This document shows positions 48,004 to 57,902 of a DNA stretch of 64,000 nt, piece by piece. Below the pieces are notes generated by a model. The model was not told the origin of the DNA. It searched no databases and saw only the letters and a list, made by a program, of their open reading frames with translations. Origin of the DNA: an uncultured Flavobacteriaceae bacterium. Its GTDB lineage: Bacteria > Bacteroidota > Bacteroidia > Flavobacteriales > Flavobacteriaceae. Positions within the stretch are counted from its first letter, which is position 1. Every line of letters begins with the position of its first letter. The stretch spans positions 1 through 64,000 of the forward strand of contig CANNGA010000008.1 of NCBI GenBank assembly GCA_947504035.1. The letters run 5' to 3'. The position numbers and the translations under genes were made by a program.

Positions 48004-48113
48004 TAAAAGTTTTTTTTCGAAAGACTTGTAACATTACTTTGTAGTGGTCGTCTAACAGCAAAGTGTTCTATTAAAGCGATTTAATGGGCGCAAGCATCAA
48101 TCAAATCAAAAAC

Positions 48114-48815
48114 ATGTTACACATTACATCACTTCACAAGTCTTATGCGATTGGAGATTCTAGTTTACATGTATTAAAAGGCATTGACCTTTCTGTAGAG
48201 ACAGGAGAAATGGTCGCCATCATGGGATCGTCGGGTTCTGGTAAATCGACACTGCTTAACATTATTGGAATGTTAGACGAAGCAGATTCTGGGACGTATA
48301 TATTGGATGGCCTTCCTATAGATGATCTTACGGAAAAGAAAGCCGCCGTGTATAGGAATAAATTTTTGGGTTTCATTTTTCAATCTTTTAATCTCATCAA
48401 TTACAAGAGTGCTATAGAAAATGTAGCCCTGCCTTTATACTATCAAGGATTAAAACGCAAGAAACGTTTAGAATTGGCACGATTTCACTTAGGGAAGGTA
48501 GGTTTAGACGCTTGGGCAGAACACCTGCCAAAAGAATTGTCTGGTGGTCAAAAGCAACGCGTTGCCATTGCAAGAGCTTTAGCAGCGAATCCTAAATTGC
48601 TGTTAGCCGATGAGCCTACAGGCGCCTTAGATACAAAAACATCTCATGACATCATGGCCTTTATTCAACAACTTAATGATGAAGGAAAGACGATTTTAAT
48701 GGTGACGCACGAAGAAGATATTGCCAACATGTGCAAACGTATTGTGCGCCTTAAAGATGGCGTTATTATAGAAGACACCCCTGTAGACCAAGTAAGAGCA
48801 AGTCAATATGTTTGA
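48114..48815 (+). CDS. ABC transporter ATP-binding protein (MacB/LolD-type)
   Basis: The start is placed at ATG 48114 (MLHITSLHKSY); an ATG 30 nt upstream is less likely. The product is 233 residues. Walker A is GSSGSGKST, the Q-loop is in FIFQSFNLI, the signature is LSGGQKQRVA, Walker B is LLLADEPTGALD, and the switch His is in VTHEEDI. This is the MacB/LolD/FtsE branch that works with MacB-type permeases. It overlaps the next gene by 8 bp. Confidence 0.94.
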   Translation: MLHITSLHKSYAIGDSSLHVLKGIDLSVETGEMVAIMGSSGSGKSTLLNIIGMLDEADSGTYILDGLPIDDLTEKKAAVYRNKFLGFIFQSFNLINYKSAIENVALPLYYQGLKRKKRLELARFHLGKVGLDAWAEHLPKELSGGQKQRVAIARALAANPKLLLADEPTGALDTKTSHDIMAFIQQLNDEGKTILMVTHEEDIANMCKRIVRLKDGVIIEDTPVDQVRASQYV

Positions 48816-50037
48816 TCTAGACCTTTGGCGCGAAATTTTTCAAAGTATCAATAAAAATAGAGTACGCAGTTTGCTTTCGGGCTTTACAATTGCGTTTGCT
48901 ATATTATTGTTTACGGTGCTTTTTGGAGTAGCTAATGGACTTCAAAACACCTTTAATGAGGCCTTTGCAGACGACGCTACAAATTTAATATCCATATACA
49001 CAGGGCGTACTACAAAAGCGCATAAAGGATTACAAGCAGGGCGACGTATTCGTTTAAGAAATCAAGATTTCGATTATATAGACAATACGTTCAATTCTAA
49101 AATAGAGCACCTCACAGCTAGGGTAAATCGAAGAGTACAGGCGTCCTATAAAACAGAGAGCAATACCTACCCTCTAAGAGCAGTACATCCAGAACATCAA
49201 TTTTTAGAAAAAACAATCCTTATCAAGGGACGCTATATCAATCAGAATGATTTAAAGGCACTTACTAAAGTAGCCGTTATAGGCCGCTTAGTTGCCGAAG
49301 ATTTGTTTATTAATACAGAGCCATTAGGGGCATATATTAATTTAAGTGGTGTGCCTTATAAAGTGGTGGGTGTTTTTAAAGATGATGGTGGCGATAGTGA
49401 AGAACGCATGATTTACACGCCTGTATCGACAGCACAACGTATTTATGGGAATACCGATTATATCAATCAAATTAAGATAGGTTACGACCCTAAAATGAGT
49501 TATGAGGCGGCCATTGCATTTGGGAATCAAATTAAACGAAAATTGAAAAAGCGATTCGATGTTGCACCTAATGACCAACGTGCTATTCGTGTTAGAAATA
49601 GAGCAGAAGCCACAAGAAATGTCAATGCGATGACGGTAGGACTTAGTATTATTATTTTGGTGGTAGGCTTCGGGACTTTAATTGCAGGTGTTGTAGGAGT
49701 GAGTAATATCATGATTTTTATTGTAAAAGAACGCACTAAAGAAATAGGAATTCGCAAGGCATTAGGAGCATCTCCAAAATCTATAGTCTCTATTATTTTA
49801 GTGGAAGCCGTTTTAATAACAGCCATCGCAGGCTATATGGGCTTGCTATTAGGGATAGGAATCTTAAAAGTGGCGGCACCAGTACTAGAAGATTATTTTA
49901 TAAAAGATCCAGGGGTGAGTAACAGCCTTGTTGTAGGCGCGACGATGCTGCTTATTTTAGCAGGCGCTATTGCTGGTTATGTTCCTGCTAAACGGGCCTC
50001 TAAAATTAAACCTATCATTGCTTTAAGAAACGATTAA
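48808..50037 (+). CDS. MacB-type ABC transporter permease, first copy
   Basis: The 409-residue product has the FtsX/MacB layout. One N-terminal helix (about 20-42) and a large periplasmic MacB_PCD domain (about 43-270) precede three C-terminal helices (about 282-305, 330-355, 370-392). The conserved VKERTKEIGIRKALGA coupling segment is present. It is 30% or so identical in outline to the next gene (visual estimate only). It probably forms a heteromeric permease with it. Confidence 0.92.
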   Translation: MFDLDLWREIFQSINKNRVRSLLSGFTIAFAILLFTVLFGVANGLQNTFNEAFADDATNLISIYTGRTTKAHKGLQAGRRIRLRNQDFDYIDNTFNSKIEHLTARVNRRVQASYKTESNTYPLRAVHPEHQFLEKTILIKGRYINQNDLKALTKVAVIGRLVAEDLFINTEPLGAYINLSGVPYKVVGVFKDDGGDSEERMIYTPVSTAQRIYGNTDYINQIKIGYDPKMSYEAAIAFGNQIKRKLKKRFDVAPNDQRAIRVRNRAEATRNVNAMTVGLSIIILVVGFGTLIAGVVGVSNIMIFIVKERTKEIGIRKALGASPKSIVSIILVEAVLITAIAGYMGLLLGIGILKVAAPVLEDYFIKDPGVSNSLVVGATMLLILAGAIAGYVPAKRASKIKPIIALRND

Positions 50038-50039
50038 TC

Positions 50040-51284
50040 ATGCTGAAATTTTTAATAGAACGCGATACTTGGCAAGAAGTTTTTGATAGCTTTAGTAAAA
50101 ACAAGTTAAGATCTGTATTAACCATGGTTGGTGTATGGTGGGGCATCCTATTGCTTATAGGCTTATTAGGCTCTGCTAAAGGCTTAGAGAATTCGTTTAC
50201 TAGACTTTTTGGTGATTTTGCAACCAATAGTGTTTTTATATGGGGGCAAAGTACAGCTAAGCCTTTTAAAGGGTTTCAAAAAGGCAGACGCGTAGAGTTA
50301 AGTCTTAGTGATGCTAAAAAGGTAGAAGATAACGTTGCTGGTGTTGAGTTTGTAGTGCCTAGAAACCAACGTACAGCTACCCTAACGCGTCAATTACTTT
50401 CAGGGAGTTTTAATGTGGCAGGAGATATGCCACTTTTAGATAAAGTGCAAAAGAAAGATTTGCAACATGGTCGTTTTATAAACGAAGGTGATATGTTGAA
50501 GAAGCGAAAGGTGGTTGTAATTTCAGAAGAGATTTACAAACAATTATTTGAGAAAGATGAAAAAGCAATCGGGGCAGCTCTTACCATAGAAGGTGTTGTG
50601 TTTAAAGTTATCGGGGTTTTTAAAGAGGCGGATGTGAATATGGGGCCGTCTTCCGATGTCCATATTCCTTTTAGTACGTTTCAGCAATTGTTTAGCCGCG
50701 GGGATAAAATAGGTTGGATTATGATTACGGGGCAACCAGAATTCGATATCAAACAAATAGAAGCCGATGCCAAACTCATGCTTAAAAATTTAAATACCAT
50801 TCATCCAGAAGATAAACGGGCTTTTGGCAGTTTTAATTTGGGCGATAATTTTGCAAAGCTTACAGGGTTTTTAAAAGGCATGCAATTTTTAACATGGTTT
50901 GTAGGTATTGCAACCTTAATAGCAGGTGTTTTTGCCATAGGAAATATACTTTTAATAACAGTTAAAGAACGTACCAAAGAAATAGGCGTGCGTAGAGCTT
51001 TAGGGGCAACGCCGTATGAAATTAAACGCCAAATTGTTGTTGAAGCCGTCTTTTTAACAGTGGTAGCAGGGGGCTTTGGGATCCTCTCTGGAGGTTGGAT
51101 TTTAATTGCCTTAAATCATTTTTTTGGACAAGGGGACGACGCCAAAATAGTAAACCCTTCAGTGTCTATTAGTGTGGTGTTTGTGGCATTAATAATATTG
51201 GTAGTGTTGGGCACATTAATTGGTTTGATCCCTGCATTTAGGGCGACGCGTGTTAAACCCATAGAAGCTTTAAGAGAAGAATAG
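50040..51284 (+). CDS. MacB-type ABC transporter permease, second copy
   Basis: The 414-residue product has the same layout as the upstream permease, with VKERTKEIGVRRALGA and the ending RATRVKPIEALREE. It starts 2 nt after the previous stop. The pair, the shared ATPase and the downstream adaptor and TolC form a tripartite export system for an unknown substrate, such as a small peptide, lipid or drug. Confidence 0.92.
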   Translation: MLKFLIERDTWQEVFDSFSKNKLRSVLTMVGVWWGILLLIGLLGSAKGLENSFTRLFGDFATNSVFIWGQSTAKPFKGFQKGRRVELSLSDAKKVEDNVAGVEFVVPRNQRTATLTRQLLSGSFNVAGDMPLLDKVQKKDLQHGRFINEGDMLKKRKVVVISEEIYKQLFEKDEKAIGAALTIEGVVFKVIGVFKEADVNMGPSSDVHIPFSTFQQLFSRGDKIGWIMITGQPEFDIKQIEADAKLMLKNLNTIHPEDKRAFGSFNLGDNFAKLTGFLKGMQFLTWFVGIATLIAGVFAIGNILLITVKERTKEIGVRRALGATPYEIKRQIVVEAVFLTVVAGGFGILSGGWILIALNHFFGQGDDAKIVNPSVSISVVFVALIILVVLGTLIGLIPAFRATRVKPIEALREE

Positions 51285-51363
51285 ATAAACTAGAATAGAG
51301 CTCTGTATGACCGGTTCTATATAAAGAGTGCATTAATCAAAACGTAAATAAATCAAAATTAAA

Positions 51364-52491
51364 ATGAATAAGACCGTAAAAATTAGTTTAGTGCTGTTGG
51401 CAGTCATCGCATTAATTTTTGTGTTGAAGTATTTTATGGATGCCAATTCCAAAACGGTAGAAGATTTTAAAGTAGAAACGGCATTTCGTACCACAATCAA
51501 TACGAAGGCAGTTGCTACAGGAAAGCTTAATCCAGAAGAAGAGATCGCTTTAAAACCTCAAATTTCGGGCATTGTCGATCAAATTGTGGTAGAAGAAGGC
51601 GATGTGGTAAAAAAAGGAGATCTTATTGCCAAAATACGGGTTGTGCCTAACGAACAAAGTTTGGCTAATGCTAAAAGTAGGATCGCAACGAATGCCTTGT
51701 CTTTTGAGAATGCTAAAACACAATACCAGCGTGATAAAAAGTTATTTGATAAAGGGGTGATTTCTATTCAAGATTTTGAAAATAGAACGCTTAGTTTTAA
51801 TCAAACCAAAGAAGCTTTGCAACAGGCAAAGAATGACTATCAGATTATAAAACGAGGATCGATATCTGGAGGAAATGCGGCGAATACCAATATTATAGCG
51901 CAGATTTCGGGTACGATTTTAGAAATACCTATTAGAGAAGGCGATCAAGTGATACAAAGTAATAATTTTAATGCAGGAACAACGATTGCTACTATTGCCG
52001 ATATGAGCCATATGATTTTTGAAGGGAAAGTAGATGAAGCCGAGGTTGGGAAACTCCAAGAAGGTAAAAAGATTACTGTTATTCTTGGCGCCATAAATGA
52101 TAAAGAATTTCCAGCGAAGCTTACATTTATAGCGCCTAAAGGGAAAGAAGAAAATGGTGCTGTTCAATTTACAATAAAAGCAAATGTAACTATAGATAGT
52201 GCTACAACCATTCGCGCAGGTTACAGTGCTAATGCTGAAATTGATATTGCAGGAAAGGAAAATGTACTGGCCATAAGAGAGGCACTATTGCAATACAAAC
52301 GTTCTAGTGATAAACCTTTTGTAGAAATACAAAAAGCAAATGGGAACTTTAAACGAAAAGATGTTAAAATAGGAATTTCAGATGGGATTAATGTAGAGGT
52401 TCTTAAAGGTATTGAAGAAGGTGATAAGATAAAGATTTGGAATAAGGCAACCGATGATGAGGCTGAAAAAGATAAAAAGAAAAAATCGTAA
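51364..52491 (+). CDS. Periplasmic adaptor (HlyD/MacA-type membrane fusion protein)
   Basis: The 375-residue product has an N-terminal helix (about 5-25). Biotinyl-lipoyl-like halves follow (KPQISGIVDQIVVEEGDVVKKG and ISGTILEIPIREGDQV) around an alpha-hairpin (about 105-150), then a beta-barrel and membrane-proximal domain. The C-terminus is Lys-rich (DEAEKDKKKKS). It bridges the MacB-type permease and TolC. Its TAA overlaps the tolC ATG by 1 nt. Confidence 0.93.
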   Translation: MNKTVKISLVLLAVIALIFVLKYFMDANSKTVEDFKVETAFRTTINTKAVATGKLNPEEEIALKPQISGIVDQIVVEEGDVVKKGDLIAKIRVVPNEQSLANAKSRIATNALSFENAKTQYQRDKKLFDKGVISIQDFENRTLSFNQTKEALQQAKNDYQIIKRGSISGGNAANTNIIAQISGTILEIPIREGDQVIQSNNFNAGTTIATIADMSHMIFEGKVDEAEVGKLQEGKKITVILGAINDKEFPAKLTFIAPKGKEENGAVQFTIKANVTIDSATTIRAGYSANAEIDIAGKENVLAIREALLQYKRSSDKPFVEIQKANGNFKRKDVKIGISDGINVEVLKGIEEGDKIKIWNKATDDEAEKDKKKKS

Positions 52492-53819
52492 TGGGGTATT
52501 TAAACTATAAAGTACTGTTAGCTTTTATTTTTTTAAGCATAACAGTGACAGCTCAAGATAAAAAATGGACACTTCAAGAATGTGTCAATTATGCTTTAGA
52601 GCATAATATTACAGTGTCTAGAAGTGAAAATGCAATACGTACCAATGCTCAAGATGTACTACAAGCTAAAGGGCAATTTTTACCAAATGTAAGCGCCAAC
52701 CTAAGGCAAAATTTAACGGTAGGAAATAGAGAGTTATTTCCAGGTAACTTTGTAGATCGAACTGATAATAGCTCTAGTATAAGTGTTGGTTTAAACCAAT
52801 CGATTTTTAATGGTTTCAGACTTACAAATCTATACAAACAATCCCAGTTGGATTTAGAAACAAGTCAATTGGAATTGAATCGTATTAAAGACGATATTTC
52901 ACTTAATGTTGTGAATGCTTATCTTAATGTGTTGTTTAATAAAGAGCGTTTAGAAATGGCTAAAGCACAATACGCATTTTCTAAGACACAATTAGAGCAA
53001 GTAAAAGCATTTGTGGATGCGGGAACGCAGCCCCAGGTTAATATTTATGATGCGGAAGCGACACTAAGTTCAGATGCGCAAAGTTTTACTGTAGCAGAAA
53101 ACAACTTTAATTTAGCACTATTAACCTTATCGCAACTGTTACAACTGCCTTACGAGGGGTTTGATGTAGAAGTTATCGAGATAGACAGTCCTTCCGAAGG
53201 TGTTTTATACAACGATGTAGCGCCCATAATCGCGCATGCGTTTCAGAATAGAAACGAAATTAAAGTCGCCGAAAAACGTATTGAAAGTGCAAAAGTAGGT
53301 ACCGCTATTTCTAAATCTGGTTATTACCCATCGTTAAGCTTTAATTATGGATATGGCTCTAATGCTTTTTTTACAAGTGTAATAGATAATGAAAGTCCAT
53401 TTTTCGAGCAGTTAGACAATCAGAAATCCCATGCGCTTACCTTAAGTTTAAATGTTCCTATATTTTCAAGGTTTCAAAATAAAGCAGCGGTATCGCGCTC
53501 ACGTATCCAAGAAGAAAATGCACAGCTTAATTTTACACAAGCAAAATTAGATTTAGAATCAAACATACAACGTGCTTATACCGATGCCCAAGCGGCATTT
53601 AAAACTTATGAAGCAGCTAAAGCCTCTTTAAGCGCTCAGAAATTAGCATTTGGAAATGCGCAGGAACGCTATAATATAGGGGTTATGAATGCTTTTGAAT
53701 TGGAACAAGCGCGCGTAAGATTATTAAATGCGCAGTCTTCATTAATAAATGCTAAATATGATTTTGTTTTTAAGACAAAAGTTTTAGACTTTTACATGGG
53801 AAAACCTTTAACACATTAA
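52491..53819 (+). CDS. TolC family outer-membrane efflux protein
   Basis: The 442-residue product has a signal peptide (about 1-20, ending ITVTAQ). WTLQECVNYALEHN opens the first repeat, and two repeats of the long alpha-barrel hairpins follow (AKAQYAFSKTQLEQVKAF and AQKLAFGNAQERYNIGV-like segments). It forms the outer-membrane channel of the exporter. The TAA stop is followed by one codon and then the in-frame TTG of tsaB. Confidence 0.94.
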   Translation: MGYLNYKVLLAFIFLSITVTAQDKKWTLQECVNYALEHNITVSRSENAIRTNAQDVLQAKGQFLPNVSANLRQNLTVGNRELFPGNFVDRTDNSSSISVGLNQSIFNGFRLTNLYKQSQLDLETSQLELNRIKDDISLNVVNAYLNVLFNKERLEMAKAQYAFSKTQLEQVKAFVDAGTQPQVNIYDAEATLSSDAQSFTVAENNFNLALLTLSQLLQLPYEGFDVEVIEIDSPSEGVLYNDVAPIIAHAFQNRNEIKVAEKRIESAKVGTAISKSGYYPSLSFNYGYGSNAFFTSVIDNESPFFEQLDNQKSHALTLSLNVPIFSRFQNKAAVSRSRIQEENAQLNFTQAKLDLESNIQRAYTDAQAAFKTYEAAKASLSAQKLAFGNAQERYNIGVMNAFELEQARVRLLNAQSSLINAKYDFVFKTKVLDFYMGKPLTH

Positions 53820-53822
53820 GTA

Positions 53823-54500
53823 TTGGCACTATTACTTCAAATTGAAACCGCAACTACAAATTGCTCTGTAGCACTTTCTAAAAACGGCGAAACTATTGCG
53901 CTTAAAGAAGATGCCAGAAATGGCTATTCTCATGCGGAAAAACTACATGTATACATCAACGCTGTTTTAGAAATGGGTGCTGTAACCCGAGACGCTGTAG
54001 ACGCTATAGTAGTGAGTAAAGGCCCAGGGTCTTACACAGGCTTACGTATTGGGGTGTCTGCAGCAAAAGGACTGGCTTATGCCCTAGAACGGCCTTTAAT
54101 TGCTTTGCCTACGCTAGATGTTTTAGCGCAGCAAGTGCGTGCAGATCGTGGTACTATTGTAGCCATGCTAGATGCGCGGCGTATGGAAGTGTATTCGGCC
54201 ATTTACGATGCCAATCACAAGCAAATACGAGCCACAGAAGCACAAATTTTGGATGAAACAGCTTTTGCAAGCTATCTAGAACAGGGGAAGGTGTATTTTG
54301 TAGGCAATGGTGTTGAAAAAACAAAAACGCTTATCACGCACCCTAATGCTGTTTTTGTAGAAGACCGACTGCCATCTGCTAATGAAATGAGCACATTGGC
54401 ATACGAGAAATACAAAAAAAGCGACACCGAAGATGTCGCTTATTTTGAACCGTATTATTTGAAGGATTTTGTGGCTTTAAAGCCTAAACCCAAAGTGTAA
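53823..54500 (+). CDS. tsaB: tRNA threonylcarbamoyladenosine synthesis protein TsaB
   Basis: TsaB is the regulatory partner of TsaD in t6A37 tRNA modification. The 225-residue product begins ALLLQIETATTNCSVAL and contains the GPGSYTGLRIG motif. It ends with the YYLKDF segment typical of the family. The start is TTG at 53823, three nucleotides after the tolC stop and in the same frame; no ATG is available before the conserved LQIET strand. An essential housekeeping gene placed behind an efflux operon is expected to be expressed with it. Confidence 0.94.
   Translation: MALLLQIETATTNCSVALSKNGETIALKEDARNGYSHAEKLHVYINAVLEMGAVTRDAVDAIVVSKGPGSYTGLRIGVSAAKGLAYALERPLIALPTLDVLAQQVRADRGTIVAMLDARRMEVYSAIYDANHKQIRATEAQILDETAFASYLEQGKVYFVGNGVEKTKTLITHPNAVFVEDRLPSANEMSTLAYEKYKKSDTEDVAYFEPYYLKDFVALKPKPKV
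54412..54441 (-). terminator. Minus-strand terminator of mscS embedded in the tsaB coding sequence
   Basis: On the minus strand the 8-bp stem AAGCGACA / TGTCGCTT closes a loop containing UUCG (CTTCGG) and is followed by T7. It lies about 64 nt past the mscS stop, entirely within the last 30 codons of the convergent tsaB. Confidence 0.8.
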
Positions 54501-54504
54501 TTGC

Positions 54505-55320
54505 TTAACCTTCTTTGTGTATTTCAACACTGTGTGGATAAGGAATTTCTATACCAGCAGCGTCTAAAGCTAATTTACAGTTTTCTATAGTGCCAAAATA
54601 GACATCCCAATAGTCTGCAACGCTAGCATAAGGTCTTACGGCAAAATTAACCGAGCTATCTGCCAATTCAGAAACATTAACTGAAGGTGCAGGGTCTTGT
54701 AATACCTTAGGATTGTCTGTCAATACTTTTAATAGTAATTCTTTCGTTTGTTTGATGTCTGCATCATAGCTTACACCAATGGTTAAATCTACACGTAGTT
54801 TACCTTCTGTCGTATAGTTTGTAATATTGCCATTAGATAAAGACCCATTAGGGATGATGATTTCTTTATTGGTTGGAGATAATACTTTTGTTGTGAAGAT
54901 TTCAATCTCTTTAACCACACCTAATTCGCCTTGGGCTTCAATAAGGTCGCCGATTTTAAAGGGTTTAAAAATCATGATAAGTACGCCACCAGCAAAATTC
55001 CCTAGAGACCCTTGTAATGCCATACCAATCGCTAAACCAGCTGCAGCTAAAATGGCCGCAAAAGATGTTGTTTCTACACCTAAGGTCCCTAAAACGGATA
55101 TGATTAGGATAATTTTTAAAATCCATCCTACAAGATTTAATAAAAACTTTTGAAGACTTTCGTCATAGTTCTGTTTAGACATCACCTTTCGGGCAGCCTT
55201 AATAATCTTTTTAATAACCCAAGATCCAATAATCCATATGGCAATAGCACCAATGATTTTTGTGCCATATTCAGTCGCTAATCCTAGCCATTTTGTAACG
55301 TCGATATTCTCTAAACTCAT
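54505..55320 (-). CDS. Small-conductance mechanosensitive channel (MscS family)
   Basis: The 271-residue product has three N-terminal helices (about 17-35, 57-80, 85-110). The pore helix segment GSLGNFAGGVLIMIFKPFKIGD is the MscS signature, and the beta domain follows (GVVKEIEIFTTKVLSPTNKEIIIPNG). It opens under hypo-osmotic stress to release solutes. It is the minimal MscS size, without the extra domains of MscK or MscM. It is the last gene of a minus-strand unit with DUF1304 and the DUF255 protein. Confidence 0.94.
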   Translation of the reverse strand: MSLENIDVTKWLGLATEYGTKIIGAIAIWIIGSWVIKKIIKAARKVMSKQNYDESLQKFLLNLVGWILKIILIISVLGTLGVETTSFAAILAAAGLAIGMALQGSLGNFAGGVLIMIFKPFKIGDLIEAQGELGVVKEIEIFTTKVLSPTNKEIIIPNGSLSNGNITNYTTEGKLRVDLTIGVSYDADIKQTKELLLKVLTDNPKVLQDPAPSVNVSELADSSVNFAVRPYASVADYWDVYFGTIENCKLALDAAGIEIPYPHSVEIHKEG

Positions 55321-55364
55321 AATTGTAAATGATTAATTAATAGTAAAAAATTTAAGTGATGTAA

Positions 55365-55718
55365 TTATATTAAAAAACTCAATAAGGTTACAAGGGCTGG
55401 AACCGCTTGTACATAAAAGAGTTTTATTTTCTTTGTAGAATAAGACCCGTACAGGCCTGCAATTGTCACACAAATTAAAAAGAAAATTGCAAATTGTTTG
55501 TCTGCAGTATATAAACTGTAAAAAAGACCTGCGGCGAGAAAGCCATTATACAGGCCTTGATTTGCGGCCAATACTTTAGTGTCTTCTGCAAATTGTTTCG
55601 ATTTTAAACCAAATGTTTTAATGCCTTTGGGAGTCGTCCACAAGAACATTTCTAAGAGTAAAAAATAACTGTGCGCTATGGCGACAAGACTTATTAAAAT
55701 AATGGTGGATGTTTTCAT
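55365..55718 (-). CDS. DUF1304 family membrane protein
   Basis: This 117-residue protein has four transmembrane helices. The conserved elements [15 protein letters not shown] and [15 protein letters not shown] are those of the DUF1304 family. The function is unknown. Its start overlaps the upstream DUF255 gene stop by 4 nt (ATGA), indicating co-translation. Confidence 0.9.
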   Translation of the reverse strand: MKTSTIILISLVAIAHSYFLLLEMFLWTTPKGIKTFGLKSKQFAEDTKVLAANQGLYNGFLAAGLFYSLYTADKQFAIFFLICVTIAGLYGSYSTKKIKLFYVQAVPALVTLLSFLI

Positions 55719-57820
55719 TTCTCTAATAGTGTAAAGGCTTTGTTAACGTCTTTTACGGGTAATTTACAGGCTTTGTTAACGCAGACATAAATTAAAGTTG
55801 CTGTGGGATCATATCGGTTTGCTAATAATGGCATTGTGTTTTCAGAAGTGCTCCCCGCAATAAGTTTATTAGGGATGTACTGTTTTTGCAATGCAGCAAT
55901 GTTTTGTTTGGCAGCCTTACCTACTACGGCAATTTCATAAAATGGCCGTGTGTAATTTAACATGAGGTCTAACCAGTTCGAATAAGCAGAGGGATAGGTC
56001 GCGCTATCTTTTTGTACTGTATGTAGCATTGTAGCAGCAGTGTTTTCGAAAGTTTTATCATCAAAGTAATGTGCCAACTTAAACAGGTTTTTAGCCATAA
56101 TAGAATTGCTGCTAGGAATAACATTATCATAGTAGATAATTTTTCTAGAGACCAAGGCGGCATCCGTATTAGAGGTGAAAAAAAAGAGTTTAGACGTTGT
56201 GTCGTAAAAGTGCGTAAAGGTATAGTCGGCTAAATCTTTTGCGGTTTGTAACCATTTGGTATCGAGTGTAACTTCATAAAGTGCGATGTAAGCATCGATA
56301 ACCGTGGCGTAATCTTCAAGATACGCATTGATTTTGCTTTCACCAGCTTTGTAAGTGTGGTTTAAGCCCCCATCTGGCCGCTGTAATTTTGTGTTTATAA
56401 AATTAGCGTTTTTAAGAGCGGCACTAAGGTAAGCGTCATTTTGAAATACCCGATAGGCGTCTACATAAGCTTTAAGCATTAAACCATTCCACGCGGTGAG
56501 TGCCTTATCATCTAACCTTGGTTTAGGTCTTTGGTTTCTGTGTTTTAAAAGCAAAGCCTTCCAGGCGGCTTTTTTAGTCTCCAATTCCTGTGGCGTTATG
56601 TTGAAACGTTTTAAAATAGTGGCATCATTATCGTTACGAATCAAGACATAATGCTCATGTTCCCATAAACCGTAACTGTTAATGTTGTAGTAAGCAGCGA
56701 AGTATTCGAAATCGCTTTTTAAAAGTGCTTTTAGTTCTGCCTTAGTCCATACATAAAAGGCGCCTTCTTCGAGTTCACCTTGGGGCGTTTCGCTATCGGC
56801 ATCGAAAGAAGCATAAAAAGCACCTTCAGCAGTGGTCATATCTGTAGCGATAAACTGTAGCGTTTCTTCAACAACAGTTTTGTACAATTTATTTTTAGTA
56901 TAGAGATAGGCATCTGCATAGAGGCTTATCAATTGGGCATTATCGTAAAGCATTTTTTCAAAATGAGGGACATGCCATTTTTTATCGACTGAATACCGCG
57001 AAAAGCCACCACCCACGTGATCGTAAATTCCGCCATAGGCCATTTGGGTTAGCGTAAGATTTACGTAATCTAAAAGTGCGTTGTCGTTAGTTTGTTGGGC
57101 GTAACGCAGCATAAAATGGTAATTGTTAGGCATCATAAACTTGGGAGCTCTGTTAGGCCCTCCAAGTGTTTTGTCAAACTGGGTGGTCCAATTTGAAATG
57201 GCTGTTGTAATGGTGGACGCATTAAAAGAGGGCGCGCCAGTATTTGTTTCTATAATGGCAGTAGATTTTATGCCATTTTCTATATTATCGGCTTGAGCAA
57301 TTAGTTTTTCAGGATGTTTTTCATAGACATCTGCAATTTTTTCAAGAACAGATACCCATTGCTCTTTTGGAAAATAGGTTCCCCCCCAAACGGGTCGGCC
57401 ATCGGGTAGCGCGATAACATTTAAAGGCCATCCGCCGTTACCTGTCATAAGCTGTACGGCATCCATATACACTTGGTCTACATCTGGACGTTCTTCACGA
57501 TCTACTTTTATAGGCATAAAATGGGTATTCATGGTTTGGGCTACAATGGAATCTTCAAAACTTTCATGTTCCATAACATGGCACCAATGGCAAGCAGAAT
57601 AGCCCACACTAATTAAAAGCAGTTTATTTTCAGACTTAGCTTTGTCTAGAGTTTTTGTATGCCATCCTTCCCAATTTACAGGGTTATGCGCATGTTGCAA
57701 CAGGTACGGGCTGGTTTCATGAATAAGCGCATTAGTGTGCTTATAGGTGCTTTCTGGTGTGGCGTTTTGACCTTTACAATGCATTAAGATAATGCACAAA
57801 ACTAGAGGGATGTACTTCAT
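55715..57820 (-). CDS. Thioredoxin-fold DUF255 protein (YyaL/spermatogenesis-associated protein 20 family), lipoprotein
   Basis: The 701-residue product has a lipoprotein signal with lipobox Cys15 (LMHC). An N-terminal DUF255 thioredoxin domain has CHWC (Cys77, Cys80) in [10 protein letters not shown], with the conserved [12 protein letters not shown] six-hairpin glycosidase-like (alpha/alpha)6 region follows to about 680 ([14 protein letters not shown] is typical). The family is widespread, but its enzymatic role is unsettled. The CxxC suggests thiol redox activity outside the cytoplasm here. A -7-like box lies 4 nt before the ATG. Confidence 0.9.
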   Translation of the reverse strand: MKYIPLVLCIILMHCKGQNATPESTYKHTNALIHETSPYLLQHAHNPVNWEGWHTKTLDKAKSENKLLLISVGYSACHWCHVMEHESFEDSIVAQTMNTHFMPIKVDREERPDVDQVYMDAVQLMTGNGGWPLNVIALPDGRPVWGGTYFPKEQWVSVLEKIADVYEKHPEKLIAQADNIENGIKSTAIIETNTGAPSFNASTITTAISNWTTQFDKTLGGPNRAPKFMMPNNYHFMLRYAQQTNDNALLDYVNLTLTQMAYGGIYDHVGGGFSRYSVDKKWHVPHFEKMLYDNAQLISLYADAYLYTKNKLYKTVVEETLQFIATDMTTAEGAFYASFDADSETPQGELEEGAFYVWTKAELKALLKSDFEYFAAYYNINSYGLWEHEHYVLIRNDNDATILKRFNITPQELETKKAAWKALLLKHRNQRPKPRLDDKALTAWNGLMLKAYVDAYRVFQNDAYLSAALKNANFINTKLQRPDGGLNHTYKAGESKINAYLEDYATVIDAYIALYEVTLDTKWLQTAKDLADYTFTHFYDTTSKLFFFTSNTDAALVSRKIIYYDNVIPSSNSIMAKNLFKLAHYFDDKTFENTAATMLHTVQKDSATYPSAYSNWLDLMLNYTRPFYEIAVVGKAAKQNIAALQKQYIPNKLIAGSTSENTMPLLANRYDPTATLIYVCVNKACKLPVKDVNKAFTLLEK

Positions 57821-57824
57821 GTAC

Positions 57825-57832
57825 CAAAGTTA
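57825..57832 (-). promoter_or_regulatory. -7 box 4 nt before the DUF255 gene
   Basis: On the minus strand TAACTTTG matches TAnnTTTG and ends 4 nt before the start codon. The dodecin terminator lies just upstream. No TTG is found at a correct -33 spacing. Confidence 0.4.
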
Positions 57833-57847
57833 GTTAAAAAAGACTAC

Positions 57848-57876
57848 AAAAAAAGCGTTCAAAAACTTGAACGCTT
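57848..57876 (-). terminator. Terminator after dodecin
   Basis: The perfect 10-bp stem AAGCGTTCAA / TTGAACGCTT with a 4-nt loop is followed on the minus strand by a T7 run. Confidence 0.92.
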
Positions 57877-57902
57877 AAATTTAATTCGGTTGTGTAAGAC
57901 AA

